Shown here: positions 1 through 7,844 of the stretch, piece after piece | Numbering within the stretch: the stretch's first letter is position 1 | Layout of the letters: each line of letters starts with the position of its first letter | Source of the DNA: an uncultured Butyricicoccus sp. | GTDB taxonomy: Bacteria; Bacillota; Clostridia; Oscillospirales; Butyricicoccaceae | Reading direction: 5' to 3' | DNA length: 17,804 bases | NCBI GenBank assembly: GCA_910584935.1 | Contig: CAJUDU010000049.1 | Coordinates: forward strand, 1 to 17,804 | Position numbers and translations under genes: made by a program | Notes under the pieces: generated by a model | What the model saw: only the letters and a program-made list of their open reading frames with translations | What the model was told of the DNA's origin: nothing | Databases searched by the model: none

Positions 1-352
1 TTCATGCCCCGTGCCCCCTTTTCCCCTATTATACCACACCTTCCTGACTCATGGAGAATTAAATCAGGGACTCCTATATTTTTGATGATATCTCATTAGC
101 CACTCCCGTTACAACTTTATTATAGCACTTCAACTTTTTGCGGTCACTTTAAAATGGTGATTGACCGAAAATTTTTTCTGAAACCGCGAACCGGATGACT
201 GGCTAGATGCTCTTATGATTAGGCGCACCCAAAAACGCAAAAAAAGAAGCCGTCCTGCATTTACAGCATGACATATCAATCTTCTTTATCCATATCATCT
301 AAAACTGTGCGCCGCATCAAATGCAGTCAATAAAATGAAAGCGGGCGATTTT
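1..352. other. upstream intergenic region
   Basis: No credible coding region lies here. A leftward promoter sits at 119-147 (separate entry). A second TATAAT on the minus strand at 28-33 has no convincing -35. At about 254-271 there is a short imperfect hairpin (GTCcTGC / GCAtGAC). I could not find a rightward promoter with a good -35 and -10 for the protease gene, so its promoter is unassigned. Confidence 0.5.
119..147 (-). promoter_or_regulatory. leftward sigma-A-type promoter for a gene outside the window
   Basis: On the minus strand, GTGACC (142-147) is followed by a 17-nt spacer and a perfect TATAAT (119-124). The -35 matches TTGACA at the TGAC core. Transcription would run left, out of the window, so the left-hand neighbour is probably divergent from the protease gene. 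The downstream gene is not visible. Confidence 0.5.
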
Positions 353-3300
353 ATGAAAAAAAGGCTTGTGGCGTTCGCCATATCAGTCACGATGTTGCTG
401 CCGCTGCTGCCCATACAGGCACAGGCGGCGGATTATGGGCAATATGGCTTTACTGAGGTCAAAACGCAGAAAGCAAATGATGATACTTATCATTTGCTGA
501 AACACACAGCTACGGGCGCACAAGTGCTGTGGCAGGAAAGCGATGACACGGGACGTGTATTTATGGCGGGTTTTCGTACCCCGCCAACTGGCGGCATGGG
601 TGAAAATCATGTGCTTGAACACGCGCTGCTTTGTGGCAGTGAAAAATATCCAGTGCGTGAACTGATGCACCAACTGGAAAGCACCTCAGTGGCTGACCTC
701 ATCAATGCCTACACCTCAGAGGATTACACTTGCTATGTGGCACGCACGCAGAATGAAACAGATTTCTATAACCTGGCTGATGTATTCATGGATAGTGTGC
801 TTCATCCACTGCTGCGCACGGAACCGAATATCTTTCAGCAACAAGGCATTCGATTGGAGTATGCGGACGGGAAAGCACAGTATAACGGTATTGTTTACAG
901 CGAACTGCGGCTGCGCAATCTTGAAACAGAAGAACAGTCCATTAACCTTGTCAGCGATCAAATGTATCAAAACCTGTATGGCGGCGGTTCGCCCGCCCGT
1001 GATTCGGGCGGTAAGATACCAGATATCTTCAATCTGACCTATGAGGACGTTATGCGGGTGTACAATACATATTATAAGCCGTCTAATATGCTGATTTATG
1101 TGGCAGGCCAGCAGGATATCAGCAAAACTTTGTCTATCCTTGGTAAGGCGCTGGACACGGCAGAGCAAGGCAGCGTGCCGGAAATCACATTTGACAGCAA
1201 CCCTATCGCACAGCCTGAAACCGTGCAGGAATATCGTATGACAGATATGACAAAAACGGTTGATATCGGTTTTATGGCACATGGTCCGCAAGTGCTTGAC
1301 CTCAAAAAATCCGATGGCTGGGGCGCGCTGGTTTCCGCACTGTATAAAAAGCTGTGCGAAAAATACCCGGACGCGCAGGCGTATACAGTCGGCGGCTTGG
1401 GCGGCGGTATTTACAATGTTGGTTTGATACTATCCGGCATTCCAGCCGCGCAGCGGAATGAAGTGATCGAAACCTTCCGCACCCTGCTTGACGAAATCGC
1501 GCGGGATGGGTTGGATGAAAAAACGCAAACCCAAGCGGTAGACAGCCAGAAACGTGAACAGCAATTTGGCAGTGAGGAAATCTTCCAAGGCTTTGCCTAC
1601 GGCGACGACCCTTTTGCTTGCCTTGGCCGGTCGGCTGTGTTGGAAGCTCTGAAAAAGGACAATGGCTATTTTAAAACCCTTGCCGCTGAATGGCGCGACA
1701 CACCATACCAAACCATTGTCATTGTGGCCAGCGGCGAAAAGAAGAAAGCGATCTCTGAACCGCAGGTTTCCGGCGCACAGCTTGAACAGGTGAAAAAAGA
1801 TACAGAAGCTTTTAACACATGGGTCAATACGCCTGCCTCGCCGGAGGCGATTGCCAGCCTGCCACAGCTTCCACTGCGCGAATTTGAGGGTGACCCAGTT
1901 TCCTATGACCAAAAAAATGAGCAGACAGACGGCATCTCCTGGTATCGTACAACAGATGAGGCTGCCGAGCCATCGTTTACACTGCAATTCCCTATCGCGG
2001 CAAAAGCGGACGATTTGCCCGCATGGTGCCTGCTGTGTGAATTGTTGAATGATTCTATAAGGAGCACTGGCGCTTCAGCCTGGTGCGGTGTTAGCGCCAA
2101 TGAGAAAGCAGCCGACCAGGAAATACTGTATCCCACATTTGCCGTGAGCGGCACTGGAGAGTCAGGCAAGGTGAGTGAAGCAGTACAGGCAGCGGCAGGT
2201 TGGCTGTCTGACCCGCCGCTGCACGATACCGCATCCCTCCGGGACTTTCTAACCAAACGTGTGGCACAACTGCGCAGTATTTACTCTGACCCATATTCGA
2301 CCGAATATTGCTATTACCTAATGGCACAATCCCAACCCGAACGCTTCCTATGCGGCGCGCCCACTGGTTTTGACAATTCCTCGCCGCGCTATAAAGCGTT
2401 TGTCGACGCGGCAGCCGCTAACCCGGACGGCGACGCAGCACTGCTTGCGCGGCTGCGTGGGCTGATGGCATCCGCGCTCCAGCGCAGCGGTATCGCGGCG
2501 GATTTCACCGGAAGTGACACAGATTATTACGCATTCCAAACGGCGGCGAAAACGATTCTTGCCCCGCTGCCTGAAGGGCATGGTGTTTCCTCCTGTGAAT
2601 TTCTGCCCGGCGGCTGGCCAAGTGCGTTGGTCGTGTGCTCCAATGCGCAGGATTCCACCCACGTTATGCAGTTCATTAGCTGGTCTGATGAACAGGATAT
2701 GGCTGCACTGCGTGTGCTGGCCAAAGTGCTGAAGGCAAAATACCTGCTGCCTGAACTGCGCGACCGTCTTGGCGCTTATGGCGCGAATATATCGGTTGAG
2801 GCGGAGCATTTCAGTTTTTCCAGTGCAGGCGGCGTGCCGATTGATACAACGATTGAAGTCTATCAGCGGGCAGCAGATTGGCTGCGCAATTTGTCACTGA
2901 CAGAAAATGAGCTAAATGGCTATATTATTGGTGCGCTCCGAGATTATGACGATAGAGCAAAATGGTCGCGCACAAGTGCGCTGGATATCGCACAATCTGG
3001 CTTGACCCAATCGGATTACGCGCGCGAACGCGCGGAAATCCTCAGTGTGACAACCGAGCGGCTGAAAGCCTGCGCCCCTTTGCTTGACCAGATGCAAACA
3101 CAGGGTCATGTATTTGCACAGACAACAAAGGCAGCAGAAAAGAACACCAAATATCCTTTTGCCTGTCGTGTTGATGCGGATACAGGTGTGGAAACGCCGT
3201 TGTTGCTGCCAGATATCGCAGAATCTCCCGACCAGACGCCGCTCACACGCGGCGGCATGGCTGCGTTGCTGGCGCAGAACCTGCGTGACCAATCAGCGGC

Positions 3301-3661
3301 TGAACAATCAGGGCTTGCACGGTTCAGCGATGTAGCCCTGGGCAGCGAAACAGCAGATGCACTTGCCAAGCTGCATGACCGCGGTTTGCTAAACGGCTAC
3401 CCGGACGGTACATTCCGTCCAGACCATCCCATCACACGTGCGGAGTTCTGTGCAATTGCGTCAACGCTATTGCGGGACGGCACATCAAGTGCTGTGCCGG
3501 CATTCACCGATGTGCCTGCCAGCCACTGGGCATATGGCGTGATTTCGCGCATGGCGGCACAAGGCATCCTCTTAGGCGGCGGGGATGGTACGTTTCGTCC
3601 TGAAAGCCCCATCACACGCCATGAGGCAACCCTTATTTTGCGCCGGCTCGCTGGGGCGTAA
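353..3661 (+). CDS. secreted M16C (PreP/presequence-protease-like) zinc metallopeptidase with C-terminal SLH domains
   Basis: This is a predicted exported zinc peptidase that degrades peptides and stays attached to the cell wall. I start at ATG 353 because it opens a typical signal peptide (MKKRL, hydrophobic core, cleavage near AQA-A at about residue 25). An in-frame ATG at 335 adds six residues. Neither start has a good ribosome binding site. The inverted zinc motif HVLEH is at residues 86-90, and the third ligand is probably E184 in GIVYSE. A second-half R-x-R-L-G-A-Y-G stretch (about 803-810) matches the substrate-binding Arg/Tyr region of PreP. One complete SLH repeat is at about 988-1040 and another at 1049-1102. 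A partial SLH-like piece (TRGGM, about 964-980) precedes them. Without the SLH part the length fits M16C enzymes. Cell-wall anchoring by SLH is known for the domain; the substrate is unknown. Confidence 0.9.
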   Translation: MKKRLVAFAISVTMLLPLLPIQAQAADYGQYGFTEVKTQKANDDTYHLLKHTATGAQVLWQESDDTGRVFMAGFRTPPTGGMGENHVLEHALLCGSEKYPVRELMHQLESTSVADLINAYTSEDYTCYVARTQNETDFYNLADVFMDSVLHPLLRTEPNIFQQQGIRLEYADGKAQYNGIVYSELRLRNLETEEQSINLVSDQMYQNLYGGGSPARDSGGKIPDIFNLTYEDVMRVYNTYYKPSNMLIYVAGQQDISKTLSILGKALDTAEQGSVPEITFDSNPIAQPETVQEYRMTDMTKTVDIGFMAHGPQVLDLKKSDGWGALVSALYKKLCEKYPDAQAYTVGGLGGGIYNVGLILSGIPAAQRNEVIETFRTLLDEIARDGLDEKTQTQAVDSQKREQQFGSEEIFQGFAYGDDPFACLGRSAVLEALKKDNGYFKTLAAEWRDTPYQTIVIVASGEKKKAISEPQVSGAQLEQVKKDTEAFNTWVNTPASPEAIASLPQLPLREFEGDPVSYDQKNEQTDGISWYRTTDEAAEPSFTLQFPIAAKADDLPAWCLLCELLNDSIRSTGASAWCGVSANEKAADQEILYPTFAVSGTGESGKVSEAVQAAAGWLSDPPLHDTASLRDFLTKRVAQLRSIYSDPYSTEYCYYLMAQSQPERFLCGAPTGFDNSSPRYKAFVDAAAANPDGDAALLARLRGLMASALQRSGIAADFTGSDTDYYAFQTAAKTILAPLPEGHGVSSCEFLPGGWPSALVVCSNAQDSTHVMQFISWSDEQDMAALRVLAKVLKAKYLLPELRDRLGAYGANISVEAEHFSFSSAGGVPIDTTIEVYQRAADWLRNLSLTENELNGYIIGALRDYDDRAKWSRTSALDIAQSGLTQSDYARERAEILSVTTERLKACAPLLDQMQTQGHVFAQTTKAAEKNTKYPFACRVDADTGVETPLLLPDIAESPDQTPLTRGGMAALLAQNLRDQSAAEQSGLARFSDVALGSETADALAKLHDRGLLNGYPDGTFRPDHPITRAEFCAIASTLLRDGTSSAVPAFTDVPASHWAYGVISRMAAQGILLGGGDGTFRPESPITRHEATLILRRLAGA

Positions 3662-3748
3662 TAAAATATTTATTCTTCCACTGAGGAAAATGTAAAATGT
3701 GGTAAAACGCAATGGCTTAAAGGGGCAGCAATAACCGTACTGATATAC

Positions 3749-3788
3749 AAAAAAGAGGGGAAAGCTGAATACTTTCCCCTTCTTTTTT
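3749..3788. terminator. bidirectional intrinsic terminator
   Basis: The stem GGGGAAAG (3757-3764) / CTTTCCCC (3772-3779) has a 7-nt loop. It is flanked by an A-run on the left and CTTTTTT on the right, so it can end transcription from both sides. It lies between the convergent ends of the SLH protease gene and the small leftward gene. Confidence 0.85.
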
Positions 3789-3790
3789 CG

Positions 3791-4006
3791 TCAAAACGGT
3801 TCAATATATCCCTCGCCGTCCTCTGCAAGTGATTTGACCGCCAGTCCGGCGCGCTCACCTGGATTGTCTGAAACCGAAACCGCATCGGTCAGCGTTTCAC
3901 GTGCTTGACGCGGTAACGAAAAAAACCGCTCCATTGCGCAGGTGTCATGCCCCAACTCGTTCAGAAAATTGAATGGGATATGCCCTGAAACCTTTTTCTT
4001 GTCCAT
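3791..4006 (-). CDS. small protein of unknown function (71 aa)
   Basis: I do not recognise this family. The start is the ATG at 4006-4004 (MDKKKVSGHIP), because a perfect AGGAGG lies at 4013-4018 with good spacing. An in-frame start at 4054 lacks a site. The protein is soluble and mixed in charge, with no signal peptide, membrane segment or cysteine pair. It has one Cys (near residue 24) and an acidic C-terminal end (AEDGEGYIEPF). It is transcribed alone towards the shared terminator at 3749-3788 and is divergent from tex. The strong ribosome binding site and adjacent terminator support a real gene, but the function is unknown. Confidence 0.7.
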   Translation of the reverse strand: MDKKKVSGHIPFNFLNELGHDTCAMERFFSLPRQARETLTDAVSVSDNPGERAGLAVKSLAEDGEGYIEPF

Positions 4007-4121
4007 ACACAAACCTCCTTTCGGTTTCAGTATGCGCCGGAAACGCGATATCATCAGCCGGAAAAAAGGTGCCGCTTTATATTTTGTTTAGAAAGCATTT
4101 TTAAAAAGATTAGGGCTGTTG

Positions 4122-4151
4122 TTGCAATCTGCCTCCGGTTTGCCGTATAAT
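4122..4151 (+). promoter_or_regulatory. promoter of tex
   Basis: TTGCAA (4122-4127), an 18-nt spacer and TATAAT (4146-4151) form a good sigma-A-type promoter. The start point would be near 4158. AGGAGG at 4168-4173 then precedes the tex ATG at 4183, so the leader is only about 25 nt. Confidence 0.8.
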
Positions 4152-4182
4152 AGAAATACTCAAAATCAGGAGGCTCTCTTTC

Positions 4183-6339
4183 ATGACAGATACTATTGTT
4201 GCCATTTTGGCAAAAGAACTAAATCAAAATATAACCCATGTTGAAAATGTCGCAAAATTACTCGATGAAGGGAATACTGTCCCATTTATTGCCCGCTACC
4301 GCAAGGAAATGCATGGCACAATGGATGACCAAACCATCCGCACCTTGGCAGACCGGCTGCAATATCTGCGCGGGCTTGAAACCCGCCGCGCAGAAGTCAA
4401 AGAAGCCATTGCCGCGCAGGAAAAACTAACCGATGAACTTTCCGCCGCGATTGATAAAGCGCAAACCCTTGCCGAAATTGATGATTTATATCGCCCATTC
4501 CGCCCCAAACGCCGTACCCGCGCTTCGGTTGCCCGTGAACGGGGATTGGAACCCCTTGCCGCTTTGCTGCGCGATACCATTGGACAAGGTATGCCCGCAG
4601 AAGAAGCCGCGCTGCCGTTTGTCAATGCGGAAAAAGAAGTCCTTACTCCACAAGATGCGCTTGCCGGCGCACAGGATATCCTCGCGGAGGATTTAAGTGA
4701 TGATGCCGATGTCCGGAAACGTCTGCGCGCACTGCTTTTCCGCACTGGTATTCTGCATACCACAGGGGAGGAGGATGGCACTTATGCCATGTATCATGAT
4801 TTTTCTGAACCTGTACAAAAAATACAAAGTCACCGTATCCTTGCCATTAACCGTGGCGAAAAAGAAGGGAAACTGAAAACCAGTTTATCGGGCGATGACG
4901 CAATGACACAAATGATTTTGCGCGGCGCGCTCATCCGTGCAAAAAACCCATATATTGATATTCTGACCGCTGTGTGCGAGGACAGCTATAGCCGTCTTAT
5001 TTTCCCTTCGCTGGAACGCGAAATTCGCAACGACCTCACCGACGCCGCCAATGAACAAGCCATTAAAACTTTTGCACTCAACCTGCGTCCTTTGCTGATG
5101 CAGCCCCCAGTCAAAGGGAAAGTTACCCTTGGGTTTGATCCCGCCTACCGCACAGGCTGTAAACTGGCAGTTGTCGATGAAACCGGCAAAGTGCTGGAAA
5201 CTGCTGTTATCTATCCAACCCCGCCGCATAAAAAAATAGAGGAATCGAAAAAAACCCTGCACCAGCTTTGTAAAACCCATGGCATTACTGCGATTGCAAT
5301 CGGCAATGGCACCGCTTCTAAGGAATCTGAAATCTTTATTGCGGATTTTATCAAAGAATATGATGGAAATCTTGCTTATATGGTCGTCAGTGAAGCTGGG
5401 GCTTCGGTTTATTCCGCTTCCAAGCTCGGCGCGGAAGAATTCCCGGATTATGATGTGTCATTACGTTCGGCTGTATCCATTGCACGCAGGCTGCAAGACC
5501 CGCTTGCTGAACTTGTGAAGATTGACCCGAAAGCGATTGGTGTTGGGCAATATCAGCATGATATGCCCCAAGCCCGCTTAGGAGAAGCGCTGGACGGTGT
5601 TGTAGAAGATTGTGTCAGCTCTGTCGGCGTGGATATCAATACGGCTTCTCCGGCGCTGCTTGTCCGCGTTGCAGGCGTCAGCAAAGCGGTTTCTAAAAAT
5701 ATTACCGCTTACCGCGAGGCAAATGGACGGTTTTCCAGCCGGAAACAACTGCTCAAAGTCAAAGGGCTTGGTCCAAAAGCTTATGAACAATGTGCTGGGT
5801 TCTTACGGGTGCCTGATGGCGAAAATCTTTTAGACCGTACCGCTGTACATCCGGAATCTTATGCCGCCGCAGAAACTTTGCTGACTTTAACCGGCTATAC
5901 TGCGGCTGATGCCGCAAATGGCAAACTGACAGACCTTTTGCCGCGCATTGACCAGCTTGGACGTGAAGATGCTGCTTCCCGCTGTGGTGTTGGCGTGCCA
6001 ACACTGATGGATATTGCCGGGGAATTGCAAAAGCCTGGACGTGACGTCCGTGAGGCATTGCCCGCGCCTGTTTTACGTTCGGATGTCCTTGCGCTGGAGG
6101 ATTTAAAACCTGGTATGGATTTAATCGGCACGGTGCGCAATGTGACTGATTTTGGCGCATTTGTCGATATTGGTGTGCATCAGGATGGACTTGTTCATAT
6201 TTCAGAATTGTCCCATAAATTCTTACGCCACCCATCTGAGGCGGTAAAGGTTGGGGATGTCTGCACGGTGCGTGTGCTGTCTGTCAATCCGAAAAACCAT
6301 CGTATTTCGCTTTCGATCAAACAAGCGGGAAAGGTATAA
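4183..6339 (+). CDS. tex: Tex family RNA-binding transcription accessory protein
   Basis: Tex is a conserved cytoplasmic nucleic-acid-binding protein. In other bacteria it is linked to transcription and RNA decay, and it shares its architecture with eukaryotic Spt6. The 718-aa length is normal for the family. The order of parts is: a helical N-terminal Tex domain (about 1-190) with the typical FIARYRKE stretch near residue 35; a YqgF/RNase H-like domain beginning at GFDPAYRTG (317-325); a helix-hairpin-helix region (about 481-555) with VGVDIN and KVKGLGPKAYEQ; and a C-terminal S1 domain (about 641-716) with TDFGAFVDIG and DGLVHISELS. The start is fixed by AGGAGG at 4168-4173. No hairpin terminator is evident after the stop, so some read-through into the next gene is possible. 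Confidence 0.97.
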   Translation: MTDTIVAILAKELNQNITHVENVAKLLDEGNTVPFIARYRKEMHGTMDDQTIRTLADRLQYLRGLETRRAEVKEAIAAQEKLTDELSAAIDKAQTLAEIDDLYRPFRPKRRTRASVARERGLEPLAALLRDTIGQGMPAEEAALPFVNAEKEVLTPQDALAGAQDILAEDLSDDADVRKRLRALLFRTGILHTTGEEDGTYAMYHDFSEPVQKIQSHRILAINRGEKEGKLKTSLSGDDAMTQMILRGALIRAKNPYIDILTAVCEDSYSRLIFPSLEREIRNDLTDAANEQAIKTFALNLRPLLMQPPVKGKVTLGFDPAYRTGCKLAVVDETGKVLETAVIYPTPPHKKIEESKKTLHQLCKTHGITAIAIGNGTASKESEIFIADFIKEYDGNLAYMVVSEAGASVYSASKLGAEEFPDYDVSLRSAVSIARRLQDPLAELVKIDPKAIGVGQYQHDMPQARLGEALDGVVEDCVSSVGVDINTASPALLVRVAGVSKAVSKNITAYREANGRFSSRKQLLKVKGLGPKAYEQCAGFLRVPDGENLLDRTAVHPESYAAAETLLTLTGYTAADAANGKLTDLLPRIDQLGREDAASRCGVGVPTLMDIAGELQKPGRDVREALPAPVLRSDVLALEDLKPGMDLIGTVRNVTDFGAFVDIGVHQDGLVHISELSHKFLRHPSEAVKVGDVCTVRVLSVNPKNHRISLSIKQAGKV

Positions 6340-6391
6340 TCCCCCCTGATTTTCTGATATTACCCTTCTTTTTATGATGAATCTGGATTTC

Positions 6392-6445
6392 GATGCCACT
6401 TTGATGGGATTCGGATACAATCTTGATGCAACTTGCAGCTATACT
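6392..6445 (+). promoter_or_regulatory. activator-type promoter with four 11-bp-phased heptamer repeats
   Basis: Heptamers begin at exactly 11-bp intervals: GATGCCA (6392), GATGGGA (6403), GATACAA (6414) and GATGCAA (6425). The last one ends 8 bp before the -10 box TATACT (6440-6445). The -35 position (about 6417-6422, ACAATC) is not consensus and lies under the repeats. This is the layout of promoters turned on by SARP or PhoB/OmpR-type winged-helix proteins bound as tandem direct repeats. It serves the lipoprotein gene at 6559, with a leader of about 105 nt. The same arrangement recurs at 10972-11024. Confidence 0.7.
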
Positions 6446-6558
6446 CTTATTTGTAAGGAAAACAGGATGCAATCCAAATCTATTATCTGGATGCCGCTTT
6501 CACAAGGGGGTTCCAGAACGCTAAAATCCATTTTTATCACAAGGAGGTTATCTATTTT

Positions 6559-7638
6559 ATGAACTGTAAACCATGTGCTGTGCTCGCTTTTGCCGCTTTA
6601 TTGCTGGGCGGATGCAGTCAGGCAAATGCTTCCCCAAACAGGCCTGCCGCAAGCACTATCCCTACACATTATGCTGAAACCATTGGAAATACTATCTTTG
6701 ACCTTTCGCCGGAAATCCCAGATGGTTTTGATGTCACAGCGATCCCAAAAGTCGAAATCAAGACAATCCAAAGCAGCGACCGTGAAATGGCTTTTAACAC
6801 TTATGCGGTTGGCAAAACCATTACAAAGCAGGAATTTACCCCCGCAACGGATGACCCAGATTCTACAGCTGGGCAGTATTCTTACCGCTTTCAGGATGGT
6901 GGAAATCTTTGTGCTGGCGGAACGACTTCCAGCTATTATTCCGCTTTTGGATATTACTATTCCCATTTGCTATATGACCTTGAACGGTCAACACAGCCTG
7001 CCGCTTTCCCATTTGCTACAATTGCTGATGCGGAACAAGCAGTCACTGACGCAATCCATAACTTTGGGTATGAAGGCGAATTTGCTTTTCAGTCTATCCC
7101 GTTGGATTTTGAAACCGCAAAAACACTGGATACAAAAATCAAAAACCGTGCAGCAGAAGGGGAAATTGATAAAAACAGTTATAACCCCAACTGGACAGCA
7201 GATGATAACGCTTATATCCTTTATGGCACACAAAAAATCGGGGGGCTTCCTGTATTCTATGACCCGTATTTCTCCGCCCAGATTGCCGCACTTGACACCC
7301 CTTTTAATCATACCATCCAAGCCATATCTACTGCCAGGGGATTGGAATCTTTACATATGACCTGTTTGTTCGATTATACCGAAACAAAGGATAGAATCCC
7401 TATCCTGCCTTTTGAGGATATTGCGCAGGCAGTCAGCCAAAAACTAAACCGGCAGGATTGCGCTGAACCTTATCAGGTATATCGTGCAAAGTTATTTTAT
7501 GGCGTGCATATCCCTGCTGTTTGTACCACTTTAGATGCGTTCCCTATGTGGTATTTTGAAGTTAACGACCCACAAAACACCAAGCATCCACTCGTTGTGT
7601 TAATCAATGCCGCAACAGGTGTGGATATTGCTATATAA
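6559..7638 (+). CDS. lipoprotein of unknown function (359 aa)
   Basis: I do not recognise the family. The N-terminus has a type II signal peptide with lipobox LLGGC, so C19 should be lipidated and the protein held on the outer face of the membrane. The mature part is rich in Tyr, Asp and Thr and has no membrane segment. The C-terminal 70 residues (FPMWYFEV, then LVVLINAATGVDI) recall the ending of PepSY-like extracytoplasmic domains, where a strand reads 'N/D-A-x-T-G'. I treat this as weak similarity only. AAGGAGG at 6541-6547 sets the start at ATG 6559. It is transcribed from the direct-repeat promoter at 6392-6445 and ends in the convergent hairpin zone. The other gene with this promoter type (11334) also encodes an exported protein. 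Confidence 0.85.
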   Translation: MNCKPCAVLAFAALLLGGCSQANASPNRPAASTIPTHYAETIGNTIFDLSPEIPDGFDVTAIPKVEIKTIQSSDREMAFNTYAVGKTITKQEFTPATDDPDSTAGQYSYRFQDGGNLCAGGTTSSYYSAFGYYYSHLLYDLERSTQPAAFPFATIADAEQAVTDAIHNFGYEGEFAFQSIPLDFETAKTLDTKIKNRAAEGEIDKNSYNPNWTADDNAYILYGTQKIGGLPVFYDPYFSAQIAALDTPFNHTIQAISTARGLESLHMTCLFDYTETKDRIPILPFEDIAQAVSQKLNRQDCAEPYQVYRAKLFYGVHIPAVCTTLDAFPMWYFEVNDPQNTKHPLVVLINAATGVDIAI

Positions 7639-7639
7639 G

Positions 7640-7689
7640 AAAAAGCCGCGAAAGCCTTGTCCTCCCTTATGCAGGACAAGGCTTTCGCG
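7640..7689 (-). terminator. 17-bp perfect hairpin with T-tract on the minus strand
   Basis: Arms 7647-7663 and 7673-7689 are perfectly complementary over 17 bp, with a 9-nt loop (CCCTTATGC). On the minus strand the stem is followed by GC and five Ts (7644-7640), so it should end leftward transcription from the flavoprotein gene. Rightward there is no T-run. It lies two bases after the lipoprotein stop region and may protect that mRNA 3' end. Confidence 0.7.
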
Positions 7690-7722
7690 TGCCGCACGAG
7701 CGATATTGCATATATACGTTAA

Positions 7723-7769
7723 GGCGCGCCAGTTCTGCCCTCCCTGATTCAGGGCAGAACTGGCGCGCC
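7723..7769. repeat. 19-bp perfect inverted repeat sharing its loop core with the 7647-7689 hairpin
   Basis: Arms 7723-7741 and 7751-7769 are exactly complementary over 19 bp, with a 9-nt loop (CCCTGATTC). The arms include GGCGCGCC. The 15-nt core CCTCCCTKATKCAGG is common to this hairpin and the neighbouring one, while the outer stems differ. There is no T-tract on either side. It is best described as a REP-like or terminator-like intergenic repeat. Confidence 0.75.
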
Positions 7770-7773
7770 GGGT

Positions 7774-7844
7774 CTGGGGACGATGTCCCCAGTGGGGTGC
7801 AGGGGCAAAGCCCCTGCCGCGGGGTATGGGGCGAGCAGCCCCAT
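7774..7844. repeat. GC-rich block of three short hairpins
   Basis: Three adjacent hairpins are CTGGGGAC/GTCCCCAG (7774-7792, 3-nt loop), CAGGGGC/GCCCCTG (7800-7816, 3-nt loop) and ATGGGGC/GCCCCAT (7826-7844, 5-nt loop). The last overlaps the stop codon of the leftward flavoprotein gene. The block is much richer in G+C than its surroundings and carries five GGGG runs on the plus strand. In my experience such mosaic blocks recur between genes in Clostridia genomes, but copy number cannot be judged from one window. Confidence 0.7.

Noticed and set aside
716..1291. Long antisense ORFs inside the protease, tex and other large genes
   Set aside because: They are frame shadows of well-supported coding regions, without ribosome binding sites or recognisable domains.
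6466..6496. Further GATGCAA (6466) and GATGCCG (6490) after the first direct-repeat promoter
   Set aside because: They are not in 11-bp phase with the array and lie downstream of the start point; possibly chance.
7776..7831. G-quadruplex from five GGGG runs
   Set aside because: Two of the loops are 14-15 nt, and each G-run is paired with a C-run in a nearby hairpin, so hairpins are the better explanation.
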